Source: a virus. From it: a DNA stretch of 23,335 nt. Made by a program: the position numbers and the translations under genes. Below are positions 1 through 7,746 of this stretch, piece by piece (position 1 is the first letter of the stretch; every line of letters begins with the position of its first letter). The notes under the pieces are model-generated. The model did no database searches, was not told where the DNA came from, and was given only the letters and a program-made list of their open reading frames with translations. The DNA lies in the IMG/VR virus record IMGVR_UViG_3300008050_000328, positions 1-23,335 of that record. The stretch is one strand, 5' to 3'.

Positions 1-51
1 AAAATTAAAAAATAATAAATAAAAATTTTTCAAACTTTTTTCAGAAATCCT

Positions 52-82
52 TAGGATATACGAATAAAAGTTCATATATTAA
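52..82 (+). promoter_or_regulatory. Candidate promoter upstream of the gp32-like gene
   Basis: TAGG at 52-55 is followed, after a 20-base spacer counted from TAG, by TATATTAA at 75-82. The same geometry recurs at five other places in this window. It resembles the Bacteroidota -33/-7 promoter (TTG and TAnnTTTG). The predicted start of transcription would be near 88-90, leaving a leader of about 30 bases that contains a clear GGAGG ribosome site at 107-111. The A/T-rich stretch at 1-50 contains only a poor AAAAATTTTT palindrome with a T-run and no recognised gene. The call rests on pattern comparison only. Confidence 0.5.
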
Positions 83-119
83 GTATAATTAATAACAATT
101 AAAAATGGAGGAATAAAAA

Positions 120-887
120 ATGGCAATTAATTTAGACGCTATTAAAGCAAAACTCAACAAGTTACAATCACAAACTACAAAGCAAAATAATCTTTGGAAA
201 CCAGATCCTGGGAAACAAATCGTACGAATAGTACCTTATCAATATAATAAGGAAAATCCGTTCAATGAATTGTTGTTCCATTACAATTTAGGAAAGAAAA
301 ATTATCTTTCTCCTATGACTCATGGACGACCTGATCCGGTTGCAGAGTTTGCTGAAAAGTTAAAAGCATCAGGTAATTCTGATGAATGGAAACTTGGTAA
401 AAAACTTGAACCAATTATGAGAACTTACGTTCCAGTTATAGTTCGAGGGCTAGAATCTGAAGGTGTTAAACTTTGGGGTTTTGGAAAAACAGTTTACCAA
501 GAGTTATTAGGATTTATTGCAGATCCAGATTACGGCGATATTACCGATCCAGTTAATGGACGTGATATTGTAGTAGAATTTACACCTGCTGAAGGTGGTG
601 GCTATCCAAAAACAAGTATTAGGGTAAAACCAAATACATCACATGTTTCGGATGATAAAAATATTTTAGATAAAATTGTGGGAGATCAACCAGAATTGAC
701 TAAAATCTTTAAAGAACCATCGTATGATGATCTTAAAGCTGCACTTGAAGCTTGGTTGAATCCTGAAGATGAAGACAAACCAACTACATCTACGGAAACT
801 AACTCAACTACATCTGAACCTGTAACTGCTGGCGTAAGTAATGTCGATGACGTTGCAGGCGCGTTTGATGAATTATTCAATAAATAA
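120..887 (+). CDS. 32: gp32-like single-stranded DNA-binding protein
   Basis: A 255-residue protein resembling T4 gp32, which coats single-stranded DNA during replication and recombination. Visible hallmarks are the N-terminal segment with KLQSQTTKQNNLWKPDPGK (about residues 14-32), followed by VRIVPY, which matches the start of the OB-fold core in this family, and an acidic, Ser/Thr-rich linker ending in VDDVAGAFDELFNK, the type of tail that contacts other replisome proteins. T4 gp32 is longer (301 residues). This protein has no cysteine at all, so the T4 zinc site (three Cys and one His) cannot form. The start is fixed by GGAGG at 107-111. It sits first in the recombination/replication block, 14 bases before uvsX. 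Confidence 0.88.
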   Translation: MAINLDAIKAKLNKLQSQTTKQNNLWKPDPGKQIVRIVPYQYNKENPFNELLFHYNLGKKNYLSPMTHGRPDPVAEFAEKLKASGNSDEWKLGKKLEPIMRTYVPVIVRGLESEGVKLWGFGKTVYQELLGFIADPDYGDITDPVNGRDIVVEFTPAEGGGYPKTSIRVKPNTSHVSDDKNILDKIVGDQPELTKIFKEPSYDDLKAALEAWLNPEDEDKPTTSTETNSTTSEPVTAGVSNVDDVAGAFDELFNK

Positions 888-901
888 AACAGGGGTTATA
901 A

Positions 902-2041
902 ATGGCAAAGTCAAAAGGACAGCTAGTCGATGAACTGGCTGGAGAGTTAGCAAATAATCTTAACAAGAAGTTTAAAAATTCAAACTTTAAAGTTGCGTAT
1001 TTTTTAGATGGAGACACGGATTCGCCCAGTGATGTTAAAGGCTGGGTAGGTTCAGGTTCTTCTATGCTTGATTTGGCAATATCTAATAGACCAAAAGGAG
1101 GATTTCCAGTAGGACGAATTACGGAAATCACAGGATTAGAAGCATCAGGTAAATCATTATTAGCAGCACATGCATTGGCCAATACTCAAGAAAAAGATGG
1201 ATTGGCCGTTTACATTGATACAGAAAATGCTGTTAGCCGAGAGTTTCTCGAAGCAATAGGTTTAGACCTGGAGAAAATGCTCTATGTACCATTGGACAAC
1301 ATTGAGGATATCTTTGAAGCTATAGAAAGTATTATTGAATCAGTAAGAAAATCTAATAAAGATAGATTGGTTACGATAGTAGTAGATTCAGTAATGGGAG
1401 CTTCGACAAAAATTGAACAAGCCGCAGATTATGATAAAGATGGTTGGGCAACTAGCAAAGCTATTATTTTATCAAAAGGTATGCGTAAAATTACAAATAT
1501 GATTGGAAGAGAAAAGATATGTCTTATCTTTACTAATCAGCTTCGTTCAAGATTGGGTATCGCCTTTGGAGATCCATGGACAACTTCTGGAGGTAAAGCA
1601 ATTCCATTTCATGCATCAGTACGGTTACGTTTAAAATCGATGGGCCAGATTAAAGTAAAAAAAGATGGCGTAGACCAAGTTATTGGTATCAAAACTAGAT
1701 GCCAAGTGGTTAAAAATCGATTAGGACCGCCTTTGAAATCAATTGATTATGATATCTATTTTGAATCAGGTATTGATAATTATGGTGGTTGGCTAAATGT
1801 TATGAAAACTTATGGTTTAGTAAATGCAGCTGGTGCCTGGTATACATATACAAAATCAGATGGAACAGAAGTAAAATTTTTATCTAAAGATTTTCAGAGT
1901 AAACTTGAAGAAGATGAAAAACTTAAAGATGAAATTTATCAAGCTATCTGTGATGCGTATATTTTAGCGTATAAACCAGGAAAGGATTTTGGGATTGATG
2001 ATATCGAAATTGAAGAGGAATTTGTAAATGAAGAGGGATAA
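902..2041 (+). CDS. uvsX: UvsX/RecA-like recombinase
   Basis: A 379-residue RecA-family strand-exchange ATPase, close in size to T4 UvsX (391). Walker A is GLEASGKS at residues 78-85, and the Walker B-like strand LVTIVVDS lies at 156-163. TNQLRSRLG and TTSGGKAIPFHASVRLRL in the middle correspond to the DNA-binding loop region and later core of UvsX proteins. The C-terminus is acidic (EIEEEFVNEEG). It would load on DNA coated by the upstream gp32-like protein for recombination-dependent replication and repair. The leader reads GGGGTTATAA directly before ATG. The stop codon shares one base with the ATG of the next gene (TAATG), indicating translational coupling. Confidence 0.93.
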   Translation: MAKSKGQLVDELAGELANNLNKKFKNSNFKVAYFLDGDTDSPSDVKGWVGSGSSMLDLAISNRPKGGFPVGRITEITGLEASGKSLLAAHALANTQEKDGLAVYIDTENAVSREFLEAIGLDLEKMLYVPLDNIEDIFEAIESIIESVRKSNKDRLVTIVVDSVMGASTKIEQAADYDKDGWATSKAIILSKGMRKITNMIGREKICLIFTNQLRSRLGIAFGDPWTTSGGKAIPFHASVRLRLKSMGQIKVKKDGVDQVIGIKTRCQVVKNRLGPPLKSIDYDIYFESGIDNYGGWLNVMKTYGLVNAAGAWYTYTKSDGTEVKFLSKDFQSKLEEDEKLKDEIYQAICDAYILAYKPGKDFGIDDIEIEEEFVNEEG

Positions 2042-3102
2042 TGAACCGATATAAAGAATTGTTTAAGCAAGTTATATCAGAACATGAAAAAGGTGTTGAG
2101 GTAACAGACGTTAATAGTAACATATTAATATTTGATGGCCTCAACACTTTTATCCGTGTATTTAGTGCAATACCAGCTTTAAATGATGATGGAGATCATA
2201 TTGGAGGAGTTACAGGATTTTTAAGATCAATTGCAGCTGCAATACGACAATTAAAGCCTACTAGAGTTATTATTTGTTTTGATGGTAAAGGTGGAAGTAA
2301 ACGGAGAAAAAAGATATTTCCAGATTATAAAGCTAATCGTGCAGTAAAAACTAAATTTAATAGGTATGATGAATTTTTATCACATGATGAAGAACAAGCT
2401 TCAATGTACAAACAATTTGCACGGGTAGCAGAATATTTAGATTTTTTACCAATACTATCATTATCAATTGATAATATTGAGGCCGATGACGCCATAGCGT
2501 ATATTGCAAATGAGATTTTTACATTACCGGAACAAAAAGTAAAGATAGTATCTACGGATAGAGATTTTTTACAACTAGTTAATGATAGGATTTCTGTCTG
2601 GAGTCCGATTAAAAAGAAATTATATACACCAGAATTACTTAAGGAAGAGACAGGATTACCAGCTGATAACTATTTATTATACAGAATATTTGCAGGAGAT
2701 ACTACCGATAACATTCCTGGAGTAAAAGGAGTTGCGTTAAAATCATTGATAAAATATTTTCCATTGGTAGCAGATGATAAAGTACAATTATCAGAAATTT
2801 TAGATTACGCTACAAAAGAAGCAAAAGATACAAAATATAAAATTTATGATCGTGTATTGGAATGTAAAGATCAAATATTCCTTAACGAAAAATTAATGCA
2901 ATTAAAGCAAGTCGACATTTCCGGGAATATTAAAATGTTAATATCTGACAGAGTGAATCAACCAATCAATAAACTCAATACCTTTGGGTTCAAAAAAATG
3001 TTCATGGCGGACAAAATGTTTAGTATTATTAAAGATATTGATACTTGGCTAAATACTTCCTTTAATACTCTTAATGCTTACAGAACGTTACGAAAAAACT
3101 AG
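2041..3102 (+). CDS. rnh: RNase H / FEN-type 5'-3' exonuclease
   Basis: A 353-residue flap endonuclease-family nuclease, comparable to T4 RNase H (305), which removes RNA primers and 5' flaps from lagging strands. Metal-binding acidic positions are visible in order: D32 in LIFDGLN, D81 in ICFDGKGG followed by the basic helical-arch segment KRRKKIFPDYKANR, IEADDA at 146-151, STDRDF at 171-176, and D220/D223 in AGDTTDNIPGVKG (helix-hairpin-helix start). The gene starts within the uvsX stop codon. Its own TAG stop doubles as the upstream box of a candidate promoter for the helicase gene. It could be named a PolI-like 5' exonuclease instead; the neighbours favour the T4 RNase H role. Confidence 0.87.
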   Translation: MNRYKELFKQVISEHEKGVEVTDVNSNILIFDGLNTFIRVFSAIPALNDDGDHIGGVTGFLRSIAAAIRQLKPTRVIICFDGKGGSKRRKKIFPDYKANRAVKTKFNRYDEFLSHDEEQASMYKQFARVAEYLDFLPILSLSIDNIEADDAIAYIANEIFTLPEQKVKIVSTDRDFLQLVNDRISVWSPIKKKLYTPELLKEETGLPADNYLLYRIFAGDTTDNIPGVKGVALKSLIKYFPLVADDKVQLSEILDYATKEAKDTKYKIYDRVLECKDQIFLNEKLMQLKQVDISGNIKMLISDRVNQPINKLNTFGFKKMFMADKMFSIIKDIDTWLNTSFNTLNAYRTLRKN

Positions 3103-3130
3103 GATAATTGAAATAAATTTATTATAATAT
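3100..3130 (+). promoter_or_regulatory. Candidate promoter upstream of the helicase gene
   Basis: TAGG at 3100-3103 and TATAATAT at 3123-3130 are separated by the same 20-base spacer as the other candidate promoters. The downstream box fits the TATATTWA pattern less well. If real, transcription would begin at or within a few bases of the helicase ATG at 3135, giving an almost leaderless message. The surrounding bases show no convincing Shine-Dalgarno sequence. Confidence 0.33.
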
Positions 3131-3134
3131 AGGT

Positions 3135-4490
3135 ATGACAGACAGACTTAGTTCGTATGGTTATAGTTTTCAAATAAAGGTGATTACCATATTGCTCACT
3201 GATAAAATATTTATACAACAAATAGTAGATATTTTATCACCTACTTATTTTGAATCTGATGCAAATAATTGGATTGTAACTACAATTTTAGAATACCACG
3301 CCGAATATAAAAGTCCTCCTACATTAGAAGTATTAAAGGTTAGATTAGATACAGTAGATCATGATGTATTAAAAACACAAATTATAGCACATCTTAAAGA
3401 TGCTTGGAAATATACTGGTGCTAATGATTTGGAATTTATTAAAGATCAGGTACTAGATTTTTGTAAGAATCAAGAAATTAAAAAAGCAATTTTAGGTTCC
3501 GTTGAATTATTAAAAAACGGACAGTACGAAGATATAAAATCAAAAATCGATAATGCTTTAAAGGCTGGAGCAGATAAAGATATCGGACATGAATATATGA
3601 TTAATATAGAAGAACGATATTCAGAATCTGTCCGTGATGTGAAAGAAACCCCATGGGAATCAATTAATGAAATAATGGACGGTGGATTAGGAAAAGGAGA
3701 GCTTGGAGTATTTGTAGCACCAGCTGGTATAGGAAAGTCTTGGGGATTAATTAACATAGGTGCTAACGCAATTAAAAAAGGTTTAACTGTAGTTCATTAT
3801 ACACTAGAATTAAATCAAGCTTATGTTGGATTAAGATATGATAGTGTAATTACAGGTATTCCAAATCAAAATCTTAAACATTATCAATCAGAAGTGAAAG
3901 CTGCAGTTGATAAATTAAATGGAGAGTTAATTATTAAATACTATCCAACCAAATCAGTATCAGTAATTGGAATTCGTGCACATATTGAAAAATGTATAAT
4001 GCAAGACAAAAAGCCTGATATAGTTATTGTTGATTATGCAGATCTTTTAGTTGGCTCCGGAAAAGAGAAACATCAAGTATTAGAAAGTATCTACGAAGAT
4101 TTAAGAGGTACCGCCGGAGAATATGATGTACCGGTTTGGACAGCATCTCAAGCCAATAGAAGTGCACTAGAAATGGATATTATTGAAGCAGATAAGATTG
4201 CTGAATCATATGGTAAGGTTATGGTAGCAGATTTTATCTTATCATTGTCTAGAAAGGTACAAGATAAATTAGCAGGAACTGGAAGATGGCATGTAATTAA
4301 AAACAGGTTTGGTCCAGATGGCATTACATTTCCAAGTAAATTAAATTTGAGTAATGGACAAATTGATATATTTACTGAGACTAGTGTTCAAGGAAAAGAG
4401 ACACAAAAGCAAATAGATGGCGGCGAAGAGTATACAAGAAAGTTATTATCACGTAAATTTAAAGAAATTTCTAATGAAGGATTTGAGTAA
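3135..4490 (+). CDS. 41: gp41-like replicative DNA helicase (DnaB family)
   Basis: A 451-residue RecA-fold hexameric helicase that would unwind DNA ahead of the phage polymerase; T4 gp41 has 475 residues. An N-terminal helical domain (about 1-150) precedes the ATPase core. Walker A is APAGIGKS at 195-202, Walker B is IVIVDYADLL at 296-305, WTASQANRSA at 335-344 matches the DnaB H3/SQL region, and RWHVIKNRFGPDG at 384-396 holds the arginine-finger and H4-type residues. No primase (gp61) or helicase loader (gp59) gene is visible in this window. The start lacks a ribosome site; ATG 3135 is chosen because the N-terminus agrees with the usual domain length. Confidence 0.92.
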   Translation: MTDRLSSYGYSFQIKVITILLTDKIFIQQIVDILSPTYFESDANNWIVTTILEYHAEYKSPPTLEVLKVRLDTVDHDVLKTQIIAHLKDAWKYTGANDLEFIKDQVLDFCKNQEIKKAILGSVELLKNGQYEDIKSKIDNALKAGADKDIGHEYMINIEERYSESVRDVKETPWESINEIMDGGLGKGELGVFVAPAGIGKSWGLINIGANAIKKGLTVVHYTLELNQAYVGLRYDSVITGIPNQNLKHYQSEVKAAVDKLNGELIIKYYPTKSVSVIGIRAHIEKCIMQDKKPDIVIVDYADLLVGSGKEKHQVLESIYEDLRGTAGEYDVPVWTASQANRSALEMDIIEADKIAESYGKVMVADFILSLSRKVQDKLAGTGRWHVIKNRFGPDGITFPSKLNLSNGQIDIFTETSVQGKETQKQIDGGEEYTRKLLSRKFKEISNEGFE

Positions 4491-4509
4491 AAAAATCTTT
4501 ACTTTTTTT
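4486..4509 (+). terminator. Weak intrinsic terminator after the helicase gene
   Basis: AGTAAA at 4486-4491 and TTTACT at 4498-4503 form a perfect 6-base-pair stem with a 6-base loop, followed directly by a run of T residues to 4509. The stem is all A-U except one G-C pair and so is weak. It overlaps the helicase stop codon. Its position between the replication block and the separately promoted reductase gene makes the call plausible. Confidence 0.4.
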
Positions 4510-4631
4510 AACAAAATCGATGGTTAAAGCGCGCGAACCACATATTTATATCAAAGAAACCATAGAAAAAGGTTCTCGGCCGAGTTACAATTTCTTTATT
4601 GATTTAACTTATAAAATAAAGGAGCATTAAG
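4510..4631 (+). promoter_or_regulatory. Structured leader and candidate promoter of the reductase gene
   Basis: This 5' region contains a candidate promoter: ATGG at 4520-4523 and TATTTATA at 4543-4550 with the 20-base spacing seen elsewhere. It is the only GC-rich island in the gaps: GCGCGCG at 4529-4535 and a perfect 10-base palindrome CTCGGCCGAG at 4575-4584. GGTT at 4522-4525, AACC at 4536-4539, AACC at 4558-4561 and GGTT at 4571-4574 can pair in mutually exclusive ways. The sequence TTACAATTTCTTTAT at 4585-4599 also resembles the promoter at 7695-7725. A GGAG ribosome site lies at 4621-4624. No cobalamin riboswitch core is recognisable. Confidence 0.4.
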
Positions 4632-6488
4632 ATGGAACTATCCAAAAGTATATTATCTGACATCACAATCCACATGAAATACGCGAGGTTTTTACCAGAA
4701 AAAAATCGTCGCGAGGTTTGGAAAGAAATAGTCAGCCGGAACAAAAACATGCACATTAAAAAATATCCTGAACTAAAAGATGAAATTCGAAAAGTATATA
4801 AATTAGTTTATGATAGAAAAATTTTGCCGTCTATGAGAAGTTTGCAATTCGCCGGAAAGCCTATTCAGATAAGTCCAAATAGAATATATAATTGTGCATA
4901 TCTTCCAATTGATGATTGGAGATCATTTTCTGAAACCATGTTTTTATTGCTAGGTGGAACAGGAGTTGGTTATTCAGTACAGAAACATCATATAGAACAA
5001 TTGCCAGAAATTCATAAGCCAAATGAAAATCGTAATCGCAGATTTTTAATTGCAGATAATATTGAAGGTTGGGCAGATGCAGTAAAGGTTTTAGTAAAAT
5101 CATATTATTATGGAGGATCAAATATTGTTTTTGATTTTAGTGATATTCGTTCAAAAGGAGAACGGTTGGTCACATCAGGTGGAAAGGCACCAGGTCCTCA
5201 ACCGTTAAAGGAATGTTTAGTTAAAATTAGGGGAATATTAGATGAGAAGGCTAATGGAGAGAAGTTATCAACACTTGAAGTCCATGATGTTGTGTGTCAT
5301 ATCGCAGATGCCGTATTGGCCGGAGGGATCCGTCGTGCAGCTCTTATATCGTTGTTTTCGGCAGACGATGAAGAAATGATTGCTTGTAAAACAATATCAG
5401 CATTAGAATTGAATCCACAAAGAGGAAGAGCTAATAATTCAGCAGTGTTAGTTCGTAGTCGAATTACTAAAGAATTTTTTATGGATTTATGGAAACGTGT
5501 TGAAGTAAGCCGATCTGGTGAACCAGGCATTTATTTCAATAATGATAAAGATTGGGGAACTAATCCATGTTGTGAGATTGCTTTAAGACCATTTCAATTT
5601 TGTAATTTATGTGAAGTTAATGCAAGCGACATTGAATCTCAAGAAGACTTAAATGAAAGAGTCAAAGCCGCCGCCTTTATAGGAACATTACAAGCTGGAT
5701 ATGTTGATTTTCATTATTTAAGGCCTATTTGGCAGAGAACGACAGAAAAAGAAGCACTTATTGGAGTTTCAATGACTGGCATAAGCAGTGGTAGAGTGTT
5801 AGGTTATGACATGAAAGAAGCTGCGCGGTCTGTTAAGGCAGAAAATGAACGAGTTGCAAACCTATTAGGAATTAATAAAGCCGCTAGGTGTACAACCGTT
5901 AAACCAGCAGGAACCACATCATTAGTATTAGGAACATCTTCAGGTATTCATTCTTGGCATAATGATTATTATATTAGACGTATACGAGTTGGAAAGAATG
6001 AAGCAATTTATCAATATCTAGCCACTAATCATCCAGATTTAGTTGAAGATGAATATGAACGGCCTCATGATACTGCAGTTATATCCGTTCCTCAAAAAGC
6101 ACCACTTGGAGCTATTGTTAGAACAGAATCACCATTCCAGATGTTGGAAAGAATAAAAAGAGTTGCAACTGAATGGGTAAAGTCTGGTCATAGAAGTGGA
6201 ATGAATACACATAATGTTTCTGCAACTATTTCTTTGCGAGACCATGAATGGGGAGCTGCCGGCGAATGGATGTGGGAAAACAAAGAATATTATAACGGTC
6301 TTGCTGTATTACCATACCATGGCGGATTTTATCCACAACTACCAATGGAAGATATATCAGAAAATACATATAGTACCATGCTTTCTTGTCTTAAAGATAT
6401 TAATTTATCTGAAGTTGTAGAAGTTAATGATGAAACAGATTTAAAAGCAGAAATTGCATGTGCAGGAAATGCATGTGAAGTTGTTTAA
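4632..6488 (+). CDS. nrdJ: Class II (adenosylcobalamin-dependent) ribonucleotide reductase
   Basis: A 618-residue monomeric-type class II ribonucleotide reductase, making deoxynucleotides from ribonucleotides with a B12-derived radical. Key sites: C88 in RIYNCAY (N-terminal redox Cys), GGTGVGYSVQ at 108-117, NPCCEI at 311-316 giving the thiyl Cys (C313) and the catalytic Glu (E315), FCNLCE with C324 as the partner redox Cys, and KPAGTTS near 424-430 for substrate phosphate binding. The C-terminal tail CAGNACEVV (C610, C615) would re-reduce the active site. The residue between the thiyl Cys and Glu is Cys where Gly is usual. The protein is shorter than Lactobacillus RTPR (739). No class I NrdB-like partner gene follows, consistent with class II. 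A host supply or import of B12 is implied. Confidence 0.88.
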   Translation: MELSKSILSDITIHMKYARFLPEKNRREVWKEIVSRNKNMHIKKYPELKDEIRKVYKLVYDRKILPSMRSLQFAGKPIQISPNRIYNCAYLPIDDWRSFSETMFLLLGGTGVGYSVQKHHIEQLPEIHKPNENRNRRFLIADNIEGWADAVKVLVKSYYYGGSNIVFDFSDIRSKGERLVTSGGKAPGPQPLKECLVKIRGILDEKANGEKLSTLEVHDVVCHIADAVLAGGIRRAALISLFSADDEEMIACKTISALELNPQRGRANNSAVLVRSRITKEFFMDLWKRVEVSRSGEPGIYFNNDKDWGTNPCCEIALRPFQFCNLCEVNASDIESQEDLNERVKAAAFIGTLQAGYVDFHYLRPIWQRTTEKEALIGVSMTGISSGRVLGYDMKEAARSVKAENERVANLLGINKAARCTTVKPAGTTSLVLGTSSGIHSWHNDYYIRRIRVGKNEAIYQYLATNHPDLVEDEYERPHDTAVISVPQKAPLGAIVRTESPFQMLERIKRVATEWVKSGHRSGMNTHNVSATISLRDHEWGAAGEWMWENKEYYNGLAVLPYHGGFYPQLPMEDISENTYSTMLSCLKDINLSEVVEVNDETDLKAEIACAGNACEVV

Positions 6489-6503
6489 CTTATAAAGGAT
6501 GAT

Positions 6504-6704
6504 ATGAAAAAATTTTATTATATATATGAAATCAAAGAAGATTGGTCCGAAGTGTTTAGAAAAAAAGAATTCTCCGAACATTCGGCGGTTCAATGGATAA
6601 ATGAAAAATTACAAAAGTCTAAATATAAAAATAGTAAGTTTAAAATTCAAGCAATTTATAGGGGCCATTCTTCATATACACCAGAAGAAGTTAAAATAAA
6701 ATAA
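6504..6704 (+). CDS. Small unknown protein downstream of the reductase
   Basis: A 66-residue, lysine-rich protein beginning with an aromatic stretch, KKFYYIYEIKEDW. I do not recognise the family. No signal peptide, membrane segment or cysteine is visible. It follows the reductase by 15 bases and has a good AAAGGATG leader (6495-6502), so it probably shares that transcript. The gap behind it carries the next promoter, so it looks like the last gene of the reductase operon. Confidence 0.68.
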   Translation: MKKFYYIYEIKEDWSEVFRKKEFSEHSAVQWINEKLQKSKYKNSKFKIQAIYRGHSSYTPEEVKIK

Positions 6705-6721
6705 AAAAGTTATCAAATGTC

Positions 6722-6752
6722 TAGGATTTACGAGATTTTTTCCTTATCTTTA
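6722..6752 (+). promoter_or_regulatory. Candidate promoter of the small-gene cluster
   Basis: TAGG at 6722-6725 and TATCTTTA at 6745-6752, spacer 20 bases, with TTTAC in the spacer. The downstream box matches the Bacteroidota TAnnTTTG pattern at all but the last base. The first eleven bases after the TA of the upstream box (GGATTTACGA) closely match those of the promoter at 52-82 (GGATATACGA). It lies in an 89-base gap without other genes. The leader ends with AAACACTAT (6780-6788), a string repeated just before the QueD gene. Confidence 0.55.
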
Positions 6753-6793
6753 TATATAAAGAAGAGAAAATTAACCATTAAACACTATAAACC

Positions 6794-7132
6794 ATGAAAT
6801 ACGGAACAATACTTCCGGCCGAGGAAGTAAAAGTCGGTCAAATACTTAAATTAAATTATACATCTTATACATCTTGGGGCTATCATAATCGATATAACGG
6901 AGATCAAGTAGGAGGAGTTAATGCCAGCCCGGGCCAAGTAGCTAAAGGAACAGTTTCAAAAATAACTGAAAAGGCTATTTGTGTTGATATAGATGAAAAA
7001 TATATGTGGCTTCCGAAGAGTATATTGACTCATGATGCAGAGAAAATGGCCGTAAATGAATTTGAAATTGCTCGTTGGTTTTGTTATAAGAATCTTGGTC
7101 TAGATTTAAGATCAAAGCAGATTAAAAATTAA
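6794..7132 (+). CDS. Unknown 112-residue protein
   Basis: No family recognised. The sequence opens with MKYGTILPAEEVKVGQIL and contains KGTVSKITEKAICVDID and KYMWLPKSIL, strand-rich segments that could form a small beta-barrel. A helical C-terminal part (EKMAVNEFEIARWFCYKNL) follows. The gene is first after the promoter at 6722-6752. Its leader has no Shine-Dalgarno sequence, as is common in Bacteroidota. The next gene follows after five bases, so the two are probably co-expressed. Confidence 0.7.
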   Translation: MKYGTILPAEEVKVGQILKLNYTSYTSWGYHNRYNGDQVGGVNASPGQVAKGTVSKITEKAICVDIDEKYMWLPKSILTHDAEKMAVNEFEIARWFCYKNLGLDLRSKQIKN

Positions 7133-7137
7133 AAGTT

Positions 7138-7371
7138 ATGAAAAATAAATTATTAGAAGATCTTTCAGTAGCACGCGATGTTGACTTTTATAAAAGCTTT
7201 AACAGAGAGTTTTTTAAAAAGGTTGTAAAGCCAGCTGATGAGCTAAAATTATTTGAGCGGTTAGGACTGTTATCAGATCTTGATGACATTGAAGAAAAGG
7301 TTGATATTATCAATCAACATGTTGACAATTTTATGGTAATTACCTTAACCGGACCAGTTATTGCAAATTAA
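7138..7371 (+). CDS. Unknown 77-residue protein
   Basis: A mostly helical, acidic protein containing KVVKPADELKLFERLGLLSDLDDIEEKVDIIN (described in parts: residues about 29-60). No cysteine, signal peptide or membrane segment is visible and no family is recognised. It starts five bases after the previous stop and has a short A-rich leader ending AAAAGTT before ATG. Size and setting suggest an early accessory phage protein. Confidence 0.65.
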   Translation: MKNKLLEDLSVARDVDFYKSFNREFFKKVVKPADELKLFERLGLLSDLDDIEEKVDIINQHVDNFMVITLTGPVIAN

Positions 7372-7386
7372 AAAGAAAAACAATTT

Positions 7387-7686
7387 ATGGAAGAATTAGA
7401 TTTTAAAAATTCGTGTATCGGATTTGATTGGAAGTATATGCCATATTACGATAGAGAATATCTAAAGACTATGTATTGGGATACAGTAACATCACGAAGT
7501 GTTATAAAGGAAGGTGAATATACTGGTGTCCCGTTTAAACAAATGTATCCAAATGCTGGAAATTTTGTAGTTGTCCGTGGACATCATGCAAAGCGTAAGT
7601 ATTTACAAAGGAACAGGCCTGCAGATTTTGCATCGTCACATTTGTTAAAAGGTCAAAAATATTTTCTTTGTTGGAGATATTTTTAA
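7387..7686 (+). CDS. Unknown 99-residue protein
   Basis: The protein is rich in aromatic residues (many Tyr, Trp and Phe) and basic near its middle, with the segment VVRGHHAKRKYLQRNRP at about 63-79. It ends with LKGQKYFLCWRYF. I do not recognise a family. It is the third and last gene of the small-gene cluster and is followed by the promoter at 7695-7725. The basic patch could contact nucleic acid, which is a guess. Confidence 0.65.
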   Translation: MEELDFKNSCIGFDWKYMPYYDREYLKTMYWDTVTSRSVIKEGEYTGVPFKQMYPNAGNFVVVRGHHAKRKYLQRNRPADFASSHLLKGQKYFLCWRYF

Positions 7687-7694
7687 TTAAATAT

Positions 7695-7725
7695 TTGGTA
7701 TTTACAATAATTTTCTTTATATTTA
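7695..7725 (+). promoter_or_regulatory. Candidate promoter of the QueD-QueE-FolE operon
   Basis: TTGG at 7695-7698 and TATATTTA at 7718-7725, spacer 20 bases, with TTTAC in the spacer. This is the best match in the window to the Bacteroidota TTG / TAnnTTTG promoter. The predicted start of transcription is near 7731, leaving a short leader that ends AAACACTATG at the QueD start. The gap 7687-7746 holds nothing else. Confidence 0.6.
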
Positions 7726-7746
7726 ATATGAAAAAAGAAAAACACT

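Noticed and set aside
4491-4631. Cobalamin riboswitch before the B12-dependent reductase
   Set aside because: The gap is only 141 bases and no B12-box-like conserved core is recognisable; only short alternative stems and a palindrome are seen.
6718-6798. A 26-codon reading frame starting in the gap and overlapping the 6794 start in ATGA
   Set aside because: It lies on top of the candidate promoter, has no ribosome site and would not be transcribed from that promoter's predicted start.
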